The notes: generated by a model from the letters alone, not told the origin. A stretch of DNA of 20,183 nt from JBBSTY01 sp038235385 (GCA_038235385.1 JBBSTY010000073.1:1-20183), one strand, 5' to 3'. Shown: positions 1 through 7,459, counted from the stretch's first letter. Program-made: numbers and translations.

Positions 1-1801
1 AGTGGGATGCGGCGTTGAGGGCCTTGCCGTGCTCGTAGGCGGCGGCGACCATGGCATCGAACGCGGCCGCGCGTTCGTCGGGGTCGGCGATGGCGTCGAG
101 CTCGCGCGTGAAGCCGAGCTTCACCGCCCCCTCGAGACCCATGCCGCCGATCTCACCGGTGGGCCACGCGATGCAGAAGATGGGCGTCTTGAACGATCCC
201 CCGGCCATGGCCTGGGCGCCGAGGCCGTAGCCCTTGCGGATGATGACGGTGACGAGTGGGACGGTGAGGTTGGCACCGGTGACGAACAGCCGGCTGACGT
301 GGCGGTTCAGGGCGGTCGCCTCGGCCTCGGGGCCGACCATGATGCCGGGTGTGTCGCACAGCATGAGGACGGGGAGGTCGTGGGCGTCGCACAGTTGCAG
401 GAACCGGGCGGCCTTGTCGGCGCCGTCGGCGTCGATGGCGCCACCGAGGTGGGCCGGGTTGTTGGCGACGACACCGATCGGGCGCCCCTCGACGCGGATC
501 AGCGCCGTGACCATGCCGAGGCCGAACCCTCGGCGCAGCTCGAGCACGGAACCCACGTCGGCGACCGTATCGATGACCGTGCGGATGTCGTAGGCCCGCA
601 GTCGGTTCTCGGGCACCAGCGTGCGGGCGAGGCGCTGATCGACGCACGACCACCCGTCGCCGCCCTCGTCGCCCACGCCGCGCTCACCGGGGTCATCGGC
701 CTCAGCCGATCGGGTGGCGCCCGTTGCCGGGGCGCCGGTCGTGGTCGGTCCCGCGGTGGTGGCGAAGTAGGAGAGGTACTGCTTGGCCACGACGACCGCC
801 TCGGCCTCGTCGGCGACGAGGATGTCGATCACGCCGTTGGCGACCTGCGTCTCGACCGGGCCGATCTCGTCGGGCGTCACCACGCCGAGACCGCCGCCCT
901 CGATCATGGCCGGGCCGCCCATCCCGATGTTGGTGCCCTCGGTGGCGATGACGACGTCGCAGCAGCCGAGGATCACCGCGTTGCCGGCGAAGCACCGCCC
1001 CGACGCGATGCCGACCAGCGGCACCAGCCCGCTGAGCTTGGCGAACAGGTGGAACGCCATGGTGTCGAGACCCGACACGCCGCTGCCGTCGGTGTCGCCC
1101 GGCCGACCGCCGCCGCCCTCGGTGAAGAACACCAGGGGCAGGGCGAGTTGCTCGGTGAGCTCGAACAACCGGTCCTTCTTGCGGTGGTTCTGGAGGCCCT
1201 GCGTGCCGGCCAGCACGGTGTAGTCGTACGACATCACCACGGTGGGCCGACCGTCGACCCTGCCGATGCCGCCGATCATGCCGTCGGCCGGTGTGCGCTC
1301 GATCAACTCGTCGACCGGGCGCCGCCGCCGTTGCGCGGCGATGGCGAGCGCGCCGTACTCGATCAGCGTGCCGTCGTCGACGAGGTCGCCGACGTTCTCG
1401 CGGGCGGTGCGCTGGCCGGTGCGGCGGCGGCGTTCGACGGCGTCGGGCCGGTTCTGGTCCAGCCCGAACGCGTGGCGCTCGATCACCGCGGCGAGATCGG
1501 CGCGGACGTGGTCGAGGTCGATGATCTGCTCGGCGGTGACCTCGGCGGCACCGACCGAGCCCGGCGCGATCACCACGAGCGGGTCGCCCACCATCACCGT
1601 CGCTCCGACCTCGGTGGCGATCGACGACACCACCCCGCTCTGCGCGGCCCCGACGGTGTGCTCCATCTTCATCGACTCGATGATGGCGACGGTGGCACCG
1701 GCGACCACGGACGAGCCCACGACGGCCTCGACCGACACGACCGTCCCCTGGAGCGGTGCGGTCACGACGAACGGTGCGGCGTCGGCGTCTTCAGCGGTCA
1801 T
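1..1801 (-). CDS. Biotinyl-domain / acyl-CoA carboxyltransferase fusion (partial, C-terminus off the left edge)
   Basis: Translation of the minus strand from ATG at 1801 stays open to the window edge (600 codons). Residues about 10-80 form a biotinyl domain with the motif ESMKME; Lys45 is the expected biotinylation site. From about residue 110 the protein matches the carboxyltransferase beta family (PccB/AccD type): an N-terminal subdomain with glycine-rich TEGGGGRPGDT and ASGRCFAGNA, then a C-terminal subdomain with NNPAHLGGAID, DTPGIMVG and GYGLGAQAMAGG. Such enzymes move CO2 from carboxybiotin to an acyl-CoA (acetyl-, propionyl- or longer) in the cytoplasm. No biotin carboxylase domain is attached, and the gene beside it is divergent, so carboxylase activity must be supplied in trans or lie beyond the edge. 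The start lies 6 nt from a TAGAAC box; GTG at 1807 is an in-frame alternative. Family is confident, substrate is not. Confidence 0.9.
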   Translation of the reverse strand, partial: MTAEDADAAPFVVTAPLQGTVVSVEAVVGSSVVAGATVAIIESMKMEHTVGAAQSGVVSSIATEVGATVMVGDPLVVIAPGSVGAAEVTAEQIIDLDHVRADLAAVIERHAFGLDQNRPDAVERRRRTGQRTARENVGDLVDDGTLIEYGALAIAAQRRRRPVDELIERTPADGMIGGIGRVDGRPTVVMSYDYTVLAGTQGLQNHRKKDRLFELTEQLALPLVFFTEGGGGRPGDTDGSGVSGLDTMAFHLFAKLSGLVPLVGIASGRCFAGNAVILGCCDVVIATEGTNIGMGGPAMIEGGGLGVVTPDEIGPVETQVANGVIDILVADEAEAVVVAKQYLSYFATTAGPTTTGAPATGATRSAEADDPGERGVGDEGGDGWSCVDQRLARTLVPENRLRAYDIRTVIDTVADVGSVLELRRGFGLGMVTALIRVEGRPIGVVANNPAHLGGAIDADGADKAARFLQLCDAHDLPVLMLCDTPGIMVGPEAEATALNRHVSRLFVTGANLTVPLVTVIIRKGYGLGAQAMAGGSFKTPIFCIAWPTGEIGGMGLEGAVKLGFTRELDAIADPDERAAAFDAMVAAAYEHGKALNAASH

Positions 1802-1807
1802 GGTCAC

Positions 1808-1813
1808 GTTCTA
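1808..1813 (-). promoter_or_regulatory. Leaderless-type -10 box of the carboxyltransferase gene
   Basis: TAGAAC on the minus strand ends 6 nt before ATG 1801. It sits in a 14-mer (1805-1818) repeated in inverted orientation at 1973-1986. The last base departs from TANNNT. No clear -35 is visible. Confidence 0.45.
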
Positions 1814-1875
1814 TCGGACGCTGCCGACCGTCGTCGCCGTGTCGGCCAGGGCGGACAGCGGTGCGACGGGGAGCA

Positions 1876-1898
1876 TCCGCACACGCCGTGGGTGCGGA
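1876..1898. repeat. Inverted repeat in divergent intergenic region
   Basis: TCCGCAC (1876-1882) and GTGCGGA (1892-1898) are perfect 7-bp arms around a 9-nt spacer, between the two divergent promoters at 1808 and 1978. It could be an operator for one or both genes. The remaining 1802-2005 intergenic stretch shows no gene. Confidence 0.35.
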
Positions 1899-1977
1899 CG
1901 AGTTGGCGGAGCAGTCGGCGAGTGCCCGTTCGATGTGCGTGGGGTGCGGAGCGTCCACCCGGCCGGCGGCCATCCGA

Positions 1978-1983
1978 TAGAAC
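1978..1983 (+). promoter_or_regulatory. -10 box of the metallophosphoesterase gene
   Basis: TAGAAC lies in a 14-mer (1973-1986) identical to that on the divergent carboxyltransferase promoter. The expected transcript start near 1990 falls right at the Shine-Dalgarno AAGGGGG (1992-1998), giving a very short leader. Confidence 0.4.
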
Positions 1984-2005
1984 GTGTGGCGAAGGGGGCG
2001 ACGGC

Positions 2006-3028
2006 ATGGAGCTGACCACGGTTGCGGACGATCAGGCGGTGGTGCACGACGGCATGGACGTGCGCACCTACGACGACCTCGAACCCGACACCGCCTACGA
2101 GCTCGACGGCTTCGCCTTCCGGACGTTGGCCCGTCCCGGGGGCGAGCTGCTGTGCCGGTTCGCCACCGTCAACGACGTGCACTTCGGCGAGATCGAGTGC
2201 GGGATCATCGAAGGCTCCGACATCGGCCCCACCTTCCGCACCGAGCCGGGCGACGATCCCTACCCCGAGGTCATGAACCGGGGTGCGATCGCCGAGATGC
2301 AGGCGCACGACTTCGCCGCCGTGCTGGTGAAGGGCGATCTCACCTCCAACGGCACCGTCGAGGAGTACGACCGGTTCCGGTCGTTCTACGAGCCCGCGTT
2401 CGGTGATCGGCTCCACGTCGTGCGCGGCAACCACGAGTCCTACAACCACGCCACCTACGCGTCCGATGTCCCGGTCACCGTCGAGCTCCCGGGCGTGACC
2501 CTCGTGATCATCGACACCTCGATCGACGGGTCGGCCACGGGGCAGATCGATGCGGCCACCCGTGCGTACGTCGGCGAGGTGGCGTCCGCCACCGCCGCCG
2601 ACGATCCCGAGCGATCGGTGCTGGTGTTCGGGCACCACCACGTCTGGAACCCGGAGTCCAACGAGCGGCCCGATCACTACTTCGGGGTGCACCCCGACGA
2701 TTCGGAGGCCTTCGTCGGGCTGGTGGGCGAGCACCCCAACATCCGGGGGTACTTCGCCGGTCACACGCACCGCAACCGCGTGCGGCGGTTCTCGGTCAGC
2801 CGCGACGTGCCGTGGGTCGAGGTGGCGTCGGTCAAGGAGTTCCCCGGCGTGTGGGCCGAGTACCGGGTGTTCGAAGGGGGGATCCTCCAGATCATGCGCC
2901 GCATCTCCGCGCCGGCATGTCTGGACTGGTCCGAGAAGACCCGCCAGATGTACGCCGGCCTGTACTTCGACTACTCGTTCGGCCTCCTCGACGACCGCTG
3001 CTTCGAGATCGCCGGCCCTCCGGCGTGA
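2006..3028 (+). CDS. Calcineurin-like metallophosphoesterase
   Basis: The 340-residue protein carries the whole metallophosphoesterase motif set in order: DVH (Asp57/His59), GDL (Asp111), GNHE (Asn142/His143), GHHH (209-212) and GHTH (252-255). These ligate the dinuclear metal centre of calcineurin-like phosphoesterases, so the protein should be catalytically competent. The spacing resembles the CpdA/YkuE-type group (cyclic-nucleotide or other phosphodiesters), but the substrate cannot be read from sequence. No signal peptide or membrane segment is visible, so it is probably cytoplasmic. Start: ATG 2006 has the Shine-Dalgarno AAGGGGG 7 nt upstream. The stop overlaps the GTG start of the next gene (GTGA), so the two are probably translationally coupled. 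An open frame continues upstream in the same phase but is antisense to the carboxyltransferase gene and is not believed. Confidence 0.9.
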   Translation: MELTTVADDQAVVHDGMDVRTYDDLEPDTAYELDGFAFRTLARPGGELLCRFATVNDVHFGEIECGIIEGSDIGPTFRTEPGDDPYPEVMNRGAIAEMQAHDFAAVLVKGDLTSNGTVEEYDRFRSFYEPAFGDRLHVVRGNHESYNHATYASDVPVTVELPGVTLVIIDTSIDGSATGQIDAATRAYVGEVASATAADDPERSVLVFGHHHVWNPESNERPDHYFGVHPDDSEAFVGLVGEHPNIRGYFAGHTHRNRVRRFSVSRDVPWVEVASVKEFPGVWAEYRVFEGGILQIMRRISAPACLDWSEKTRQMYAGLYFDYSFGLLDDRCFEIAGPPA

Positions 3029-4272
3029 GCCCCGACCCGGATGACGTCGACCCGACCGACCGCCGGGACCGCGCCGACCGATCTCACCGGGTCGACGAGG
3101 ACGACCGGTCGGACCCGGCCGACCAGGCGTCGCCCGGCCCACTGGCCGATCTGCGGGTGATCGATCTCGCCACCGTCCTGGCCGGGCCCGGCTGCGCCCG
3201 CTACCTCGGCGACTTCGGCGCCGATGTCATCAAGGTCGAGCGTCCCGGCACCGGCGACACGCTCCGGTCGCTCGGGTGGCGCGACCCGCGCGACGACGTC
3301 ACCTTCTTCTGGAAGCTGGCCGGTCGCAACAAGCGCTGCATCGAGCTCGACCTGAAGGATCCCGACCAGCTCGACATCCTCCGTCGTCTCGTCGACACCG
3401 CCGACGTCCTCGTGGAGAACCTGCGGCCGGGGAAGCTCGAGGCGCTCGGTCTCGTGCCCGACGAGCTCATCGCCCGCAACCCGCGCCTCGTCATCACCCG
3501 GGTCACCGGCTTCGGTCAGGACGGCCCGTACGCGTCACGACCGGGCTTCGCCACCCTGGCCGAGGCCATGTCGGGCTTCGCGTCGCTCAACGGCGAGCCC
3601 GACGGCGCCCCCCTCCTCCCTCCCATCGCGCTCACCGACGAGGTCGCCGCGCTGGTCGCCGCCTTCGCCACGATGGTGGCGCTGCATTCGGGCGTCGGCC
3701 AGGTCGTGGACGTCAACCTGCTCGAGTCGCTCTTCCAGCTCATGGGGCCGTTGGTCTCGCTGTTCGGGGTGACGGCGCTGGAGCAGCCTCGCCTCGGTTC
3801 GGGCATCGCCTACACCGTGCCGCGGGGCACCTACCGCACCGCCGACGGCAAGTGGGTGGCCATCAGCACCTCGGCCGAGTCGGTCGCCCGCCGGGTGATG
3901 GTGCTCATCGGCCTCGGTGAGGACCCCCGGTTCGGGGACTTCGCCGGCCGGGTCGACCACCGCGACGAGATCGATGCCGTGATGTCGGCCTGGGTGGCCG
4001 AACGTGAGCTCGGCAATGTCCTGCGGATCTTCGAGGAGGCCGAGGCGGCGGCGGCTCCCGTGTACTCCATGGCCGACATCGCCTCCGACCCGCACTACGC
4101 GGCGCGGCGTGCCGTCGTCGAGGTCGACGGCACGCCCATGCAGACCGTGATCGCCGCACTCTCGGCCACCCCCGGCCGGGTCCGTTGGGCTGGTCGCGCC
4201 CTCGGTGCCGACACGGCCGAGGTCGTGGCCGAGCTCGACGCGATCCGTCGGCCCCCGACCGGTCGGGACTGA
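3025..4272 (+). CDS. Family III (CaiB/BaiF) CoA-transferase
   Basis: The 415-residue protein matches the CaiB/BaiF (class III) CoA-transferase family, which moves CoA between carboxylic acids, or in the racemase branch epimerises acyl-CoAs. Visible family blocks are LRVIDLATVLAGPGC, LGDFGADVIKVERP, GRNKRCIELDLK, VLVENLRPG and VVDVNLLESLFQL. In characterised members a catalytic Asp sits in the last block; here the aligned residue reads as Glu234. The first ~40 residues are an acidic/arginine-rich, probably disordered extension. GTG 3025 was chosen because it overlaps the upstream stop (GTGA) and gives the whole domain; a start nearer the domain is possible. Context with a metallophosphoesterase does not fix the substrate. 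Confidence 0.85.
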   Translation: MSPDPDDVDPTDRRDRADRSHRVDEDDRSDPADQASPGPLADLRVIDLATVLAGPGCARYLGDFGADVIKVERPGTGDTLRSLGWRDPRDDVTFFWKLAGRNKRCIELDLKDPDQLDILRRLVDTADVLVENLRPGKLEALGLVPDELIARNPRLVITRVTGFGQDGPYASRPGFATLAEAMSGFASLNGEPDGAPLLPPIALTDEVAALVAAFATMVALHSGVGQVVDVNLLESLFQLMGPLVSLFGVTALEQPRLGSGIAYTVPRGTYRTADGKWVAISTSAESVARRVMVLIGLGEDPRFGDFAGRVDHRDEIDAVMSAWVAERELGNVLRIFEEAEAAAAPVYSMADIASDPHYAARRAVVEVDGTPMQTVIAALSATPGRVRWAGRALGADTAEVVAELDAIRRPPTGRD

Positions 4273-4285
4273 CCCTCGCGACGGT

Positions 4286-4303
4286 CACCGGGTGGTTCCG
4301 GTG
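4286..4303. terminator. Small hairpin between convergent genes
   Basis: CACCGG (4286-4291) and CCGGTG (4298-4303) form a 6-bp stem with a 6-nt loop in the 53-nt gap between convergent genes. There is no T-tract. It may be a bidirectional terminator, but is weak. Confidence 0.3.
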
Positions 4304-4325
4304 GCGCAGGATCGACCGTTGGGGC

Positions 4326-5096
4326 TCAGTCGGTCGACGCCACCTCGATGCGGTCCTGGCGCCACTCGCGTGCCATGTCGAGGGCGAGATCGGCCCGGTC
4401 GAGGATCTCGTCGGTGGTGAAGCCGTGCGCCGGGTAGCACGCCACGCCCGCCCACATGGTGAGGTCGGGATCGGCGACCGCCATGTGGCGTCGGATCCGC
4501 TCGACCGTCCAGATGGCGCCGTTCTCGGACGTGTCCTCCAGCACCAACGCGTACCCACCGTCCATCAGCCGACACGCCGTGTCCGACTCACGGATCGTGG
4601 CGGCGATGCCTGCGGCGACGCAGCTCGGATCGGCTGGGCGGGGCAGCTCCTTGCCCAGCCCTTGGATCACCTCGATGAGCACGATGGCGACCGGTTTGAG
4701 GTTCCGCCGGGCCGAGGCGATGCGTGCGTCGAGGGCGACGGTGAAGTAGCCCTCGCTGTAGAGACCCGTGGAGGCATCGGTGAGCGCATCGGCCTGCGTG
4801 GATCGGCGCACGGCGGTGAGCTCGATGCGTGACGCCAGCTTGGTCTCGATGTCCTCCCGCGCCTTCGATTCGTTCTCGACCGAGGTCTCGAGCTCGACGA
4901 CCCGTCCGTTGAGCTCGGCGATCTCGCGGCGAGCCCGGAGCAGGTGGCCCACCAGGCGGTGCACGGCGACCCCGCCGACGAGCGCGAGCGCGCCGGCGAG
5001 CACGGCGAGAGCCACCTGGTCCCACACGACCGCCGCGGCACCGATCGTCAGGCCACCGAGCCCGATGCTGAGTCCGATGACAGCGCGCCGATCCAC
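4326..5096 (-). CDS. Membrane protein with coiled coil and degenerate GGDEF domain
   Basis: Read from GTG 5096 this is 256 residues: two membrane helices (about 5-25 and 28-45), a charged helical stretch likely to be a coiled coil (about 50-95), then a GGDEF-like domain. Family landmarks are DASTGLYSEGYF (normally D-LTGL-N-R-F) and RLMDGGYALVLE. The signature reads Gly180-Gly181-Tyr-Ala-Leu in place of GG[D/E]EF, and the metal-binding aspartate region reads LIEVIQG. Diguanylate cyclase activity is therefore unlikely; a regulatory or nucleotide-sensing role is more plausible. It lies 46 nt downstream of aat on the same strand. The frame is open further upstream, but that part overlaps aat and looks like shadow coding. 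The start is uncertain; no good Shine-Dalgarno is seen. Confidence 0.7.
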   Translation of the reverse strand: MDRRAVIGLSIGLGGLTIGAAAVVWDQVALAVLAGALALVGGVAVHRLVGHLLRARREIAELNGRVVELETSVENESKAREDIETKLASRIELTAVRRSTQADALTDASTGLYSEGYFTVALDARIASARRNLKPVAIVLIEVIQGLGKELPRPADPSCVAAGIAATIRESDTACRLMDGGYALVLEDTSENGAIWTVERIRRHMAVADPDLTMWAGVACYPAHGFTTDEILDRADLALDMAREWRQDRIEVASTD

Positions 5097-5142
5097 TCTG
5101 AACCATCGGCCGGTGCCGACCGGATTCAAGCGCGCTGCGTGG

Positions 5143-5850
5143 TCAGGGTCCCGTCCCCTGATCGGCCGGTGACGCCTCGGCGCCGACGGCGGCGAAGGGG
5201 TCGACCGGCCGGGATGTCGCGTCGTGGAGCAGACGGAGGTAGTGGCGCCGGTCGACGTCGATGGCACCGAGCGAGGTGAGGTGCTCGGTGGTCCACTGGA
5301 CGTCGAGCAGCGTCGCCCCGCCGGAGCGCAGGATCGCCACCAGGCCGGTGAGGGCGACCTTGGAGGCGTCGGTCTCGTGGTGGAACATCGACTCCCCGGC
5401 GAACAGGCCACCGATCGACACGCCGTAGAGGCCGCCCACGAGCCGTCCGTCGGGGGTCCACGTCTCGACGCTGTGCGCCCATCCCAGCTGGTGGAGCCGT
5501 TGGTAGGCGCGGGTGATCTCGGGGGTGATCCACGCGCCGTCCCGGCGTGGATCGCTGCACGCGTCGACGACGCTCGTGAACGCGGTGTCGACCCGGATCT
5601 CGAAGCGCTGGGCCGACCGACGCATCGATCGGCTCACGCGCAGCCCGTCGAGCGGCAGGATCCCCCGAGGATCGGGGGACCACCACGCGGTGACCCCGCC
5701 CCGGTCGACGGGCATCGGGAACAACCCCGATCGATAGGCGCGCAACAAGGTGCCGGGCTCGAGGTCGGCACCCATCCCCACCACGCCGTGGTGATCGGCC
5801 GCCTCGGCCGGAGGGAACGCCCACGGCGTCGACGGCGGCTCGATCGGCAT
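5143..5850 (-). CDS. aat: Leucyl/phenylalanyl-tRNA--protein transferase
   Basis: This 235-residue protein is close in length to E. coli Aat (234) and has its hallmark blocks: AYRSGLFPMPV, WWSPDPRGILPLDG, WITPEI, SVETW, GGLYGVSIGGLFAGESMF and LLDVQ. Aat transfers Leu or Phe from aminoacyl-tRNA to proteins with N-terminal Lys/Arg, making N-degrons that ClpS delivers to ClpAP. ATG 5850 gives a normal N-terminus and has a TAGAAC box 6 nt upstream, with no Shine-Dalgarno, consistent with leaderless expression. It lies between the hydroxyacyl-CoA dehydrogenase (87-nt gap) and the degenerate GGDEF protein (46-nt gap), all on the minus strand. Confidence 0.95.
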   Translation of the reverse strand: MPIEPPSTPWAFPPAEAADHHGVVGMGADLEPGTLLRAYRSGLFPMPVDRGGVTAWWSPDPRGILPLDGLRVSRSMRRSAQRFEIRVDTAFTSVVDACSDPRRDGAWITPEITRAYQRLHQLGWAHSVETWTPDGRLVGGLYGVSIGGLFAGESMFHHETDASKVALTGLVAILRSGGATLLDVQWTTEHLTSLGAIDVDRRHYLRLLHDATSRPVDPFAAVGAEASPADQGTGP

Positions 5851-5856
5851 GGGGTC

Positions 5857-5862
5857 GTTCTA
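5857..5862 (-). promoter_or_regulatory. Leaderless-type -10 box of aat
   Basis: TAGAAC on the minus strand ends 6 nt before the aat ATG. It shares TAGAACG with the two promoters at 1808 and 1978. No -35 is evident. Confidence 0.35.
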
Positions 5863-5937
5863 GCGCGGTGGCAGGCGATGCGTCGGCGGACGGTGCCCGT
5901 CACGAGCCGTGGGCCCGCTCCGGTCCGTCCCGTTCGA

Positions 5938-6786
5938 TCAGTACGAGTAGAAGCCGGCTCCGGACTTGCGGCCGAGCTGACCCGCCGCGACCATGCGTCG
6001 CAGTGCCGGTACCGCGGCGTAGTTCGGATCGCGGAACTCGGTGTAGAGCGCGTCGAGGATGGCGAGCGACGTGTCGAGCCCGACCAGGTCGAGCAGCGCC
6101 AACGGCCCCATGGGGAAGTTGCAGCCCCCCTTCATGGCGGTGTCGATGGCGTCGGCCGACGCGGTGCCGTTCTCGAGCATCCGCACGGCGTTGTTGAGGT
6201 ACGGGAAGAGCAGGGCGTTCACGATGAACCCGGCGCGGTCCTTGACCTCGACGGGGGACTTGCCGCACGTGGTCGCGAACTCGGTGACGGTGGCGATGGT
6301 CTCGTCCGACGACGTGAGCGCCCGGATGATCTCGACGAGGGCCATGGCCGGCGCCGGGTTGAAGAAGTGCACGCCGCACACCAGCTCGGGGCGCGAGGTC
6401 TGCATGGCCAGCTCGACCACGGGGAGGGTCGAGGTGTTGGTGGCGAGGATGGCGCCGTCCTTGCAGACGTTGTCGAGCTGCTGGAACAGCTCCTTCTTGG
6501 CGTCGAGGTCCTCGATGATCGACTCCACGACGAGGTCGCAGTCGGCGAGGTCGTGCAGCTTCGAGGTGGCGCTGACACGACCGAGGGCGGCGTCGGCGTC
6601 GGCCTGCTCGATCTTGTTGCGGCTCACCTGCTTGGCGAGGGACTTCTCCAACGAGGCGACCATGGCGTCGGCCGACTCCTGCTGACGGGACCGCAGGACC
6701 ACGGTGTGACCCGCTTTGGCCGCCACCTCGGCGATGCCCGATCCCATGATCCCCGAACCCACGATGCCCACGCTCTTGATCGTCAT
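5938..6786 (-). CDS. 3-hydroxyacyl-CoA (3-hydroxybutyryl-CoA) dehydrogenase
   Basis: An NAD(P)-dependent oxidoreductase interconverting 3-hydroxyacyl-CoA and 3-oxoacyl-CoA, as in butyrate/poly-hydroxybutyrate metabolism or beta-oxidation. The N-terminal Rossmann motif is GIVGSGIMGSGIAEVA (residues 7-22). The catalytic region CGVHFFNPAPAMALVEII carries the His and Glu of the family, and the C-terminal 3HCDH domain ends with GRKSGAGFYSY. From ATG 6786 the protein is 282 residues, typical of Hbd/PaaH-type single-function enzymes. ATG 6795 is the longer alternative, but the -10-like TACGAT covers that codon and lies 7 nt before 6786, so 6786 is preferred. The first gene of the minus-strand series with aat and the GGDEF-like protein. 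Confidence 0.92.
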   Translation of the reverse strand: MTIKSVGIVGSGIMGSGIAEVAAKAGHTVVLRSRQQESADAMVASLEKSLAKQVSRNKIEQADADAALGRVSATSKLHDLADCDLVVESIIEDLDAKKELFQQLDNVCKDGAILATNTSTLPVVELAMQTSRPELVCGVHFFNPAPAMALVEIIRALTSSDETIATVTEFATTCGKSPVEVKDRAGFIVNALLFPYLNNAVRMLENGTASADAIDTAMKGGCNFPMGPLALLDLVGLDTSLAILDALYTEFRDPNYAAVPALRRMVAAGQLGRKSGAGFYSY

Positions 6787-6793
6787 GGCGGGC

Positions 6794-6799
6794 ATCGTA
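6794..6799 (-). promoter_or_regulatory. Leaderless-type -10 box of the hydroxyacyl-CoA dehydrogenase
   Basis: TACGAT (TANNNT) on the minus strand overlaps the upstream ATG (6795) and ends 7 nt before ATG 6786, matching the spacing of the other leaderless boxes here. It decides the start of the gene. Confidence 0.45.
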
Positions 6800-6894
6800 C
6801 CGATGGGCCCGTCGCGACCGCCAGAAGCGCCTGCCCCGCGGTGTCGAGCTTCGGACCAGCACGCCGGCCAGCCCTACCGCCAGACCGCGGCGAG

Positions 6895-6900
6895 TAGCCT
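6895..6900 (+). promoter_or_regulatory. Leaderless-type -10 box of the methyltransferase-like gene
   Basis: TAGCCT lies 7 nt before ATG 6908, with no Shine-Dalgarno between. The same hexamer serves asd at 11559. Confidence 0.5.
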
Positions 6901-6907
6901 GAGCCCT

Positions 6908-7459
6908 ATGCCAGGCCCCGAGGCGGACGTCGAGCGATGGGTGGCGCCGGTCTCGATGTTCCCCGCGTCCGTGCGCGCCGAGGTCAGCCGACGCCGCGAG
7001 CAGGTGTTGGTGCGGGCCGTCGGCACCGTGCTCGACCTCGACGACCCGGCGGTGATCCGGCGCTTCGTACCGATCGAGCGCACCGCCCTGCGCATCGACG
7101 ACCGACCACGGCTCCCGACCACCGACCGCTTCGACACCGTCGTGGCGACGGGTGTGCTGTCGGCGTTCGCGGATCTCGGCGCCATCGTTGCCGCGCTCGC
7201 CGACCTGGTGGCCGATGACGGTGCGCTGCTCTTCGTCGAACCGATCGGCCGACCGGGGTGGGCGGCCACCATGGGTCAGACCGTGGCCGGACTTCAGCAC
7301 CGTCGAGCGCCGTGGCGGTCGCTGCACCTCGATCGCGACGTCCCCGCTGCGGTGCGCGCCACCGGCCTGGTGATCTGCGATCTCGATCGTGGTGAGCTCC
7401 CGGCCGAGCCTCGCCCCCTGCGTCACTGGGTGACCGGTCGAGCGGTGCGCATCACCTGA
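6908..7459 (+). CDS. Class I methyltransferase-like protein with degenerate SAM motif I
   Basis: A 183-residue protein that looks like a truncated Methyltransf_11-type fold. Residues 74-112 (RFDTVVATGVLSAF ... GALLFVEP) fit the post-motif II/III region of SAM-dependent methyltransferases. The glycine-rich SAM-binding motif I expected about 30-40 residues earlier is replaced by VGTVLDLDDPA (38-48), with no G-x-G-x-G. It may bind SAM poorly or not at all. ATG 6908 is supported by the -10 box 7 nt upstream. No membrane segment is seen. It may be expressed with the S51-like gene 83 nt downstream, although a 7-bp hairpin lies between. Family call moderate, function unknown. Confidence 0.6.
   Translation: MPGPEADVERWVAPVSMFPASVRAEVSRRREQVLVRAVGTVLDLDDPAVIRRFVPIERTALRIDDRPRLPTTDRFDTVVATGVLSAFADLGAIVAALADLVADDGALLFVEPIGRPGWAATMGQTVAGLQHRRAPWRSLHLDRDVPAAVRATGLVICDLDRGELPAEPRPLRHWVTGRAVRIT

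Noticed and set aside
2..2005. A long plus-strand open frame running into the metallophosphoesterase gene
   Set aside because: It is antisense to the clear carboxyltransferase gene and its translation is low-complexity His/Asp/Gly/Arg-rich, typical of a mirror frame in high-G+C DNA. The real gene starts at 2006 after a Shine-Dalgarno.
5097..5411. N-terminal extension of the degenerate GGDEF protein
   Set aside because: It overlaps aat in another frame and is Ser/Pro/Arg/Thr-rich without family features.
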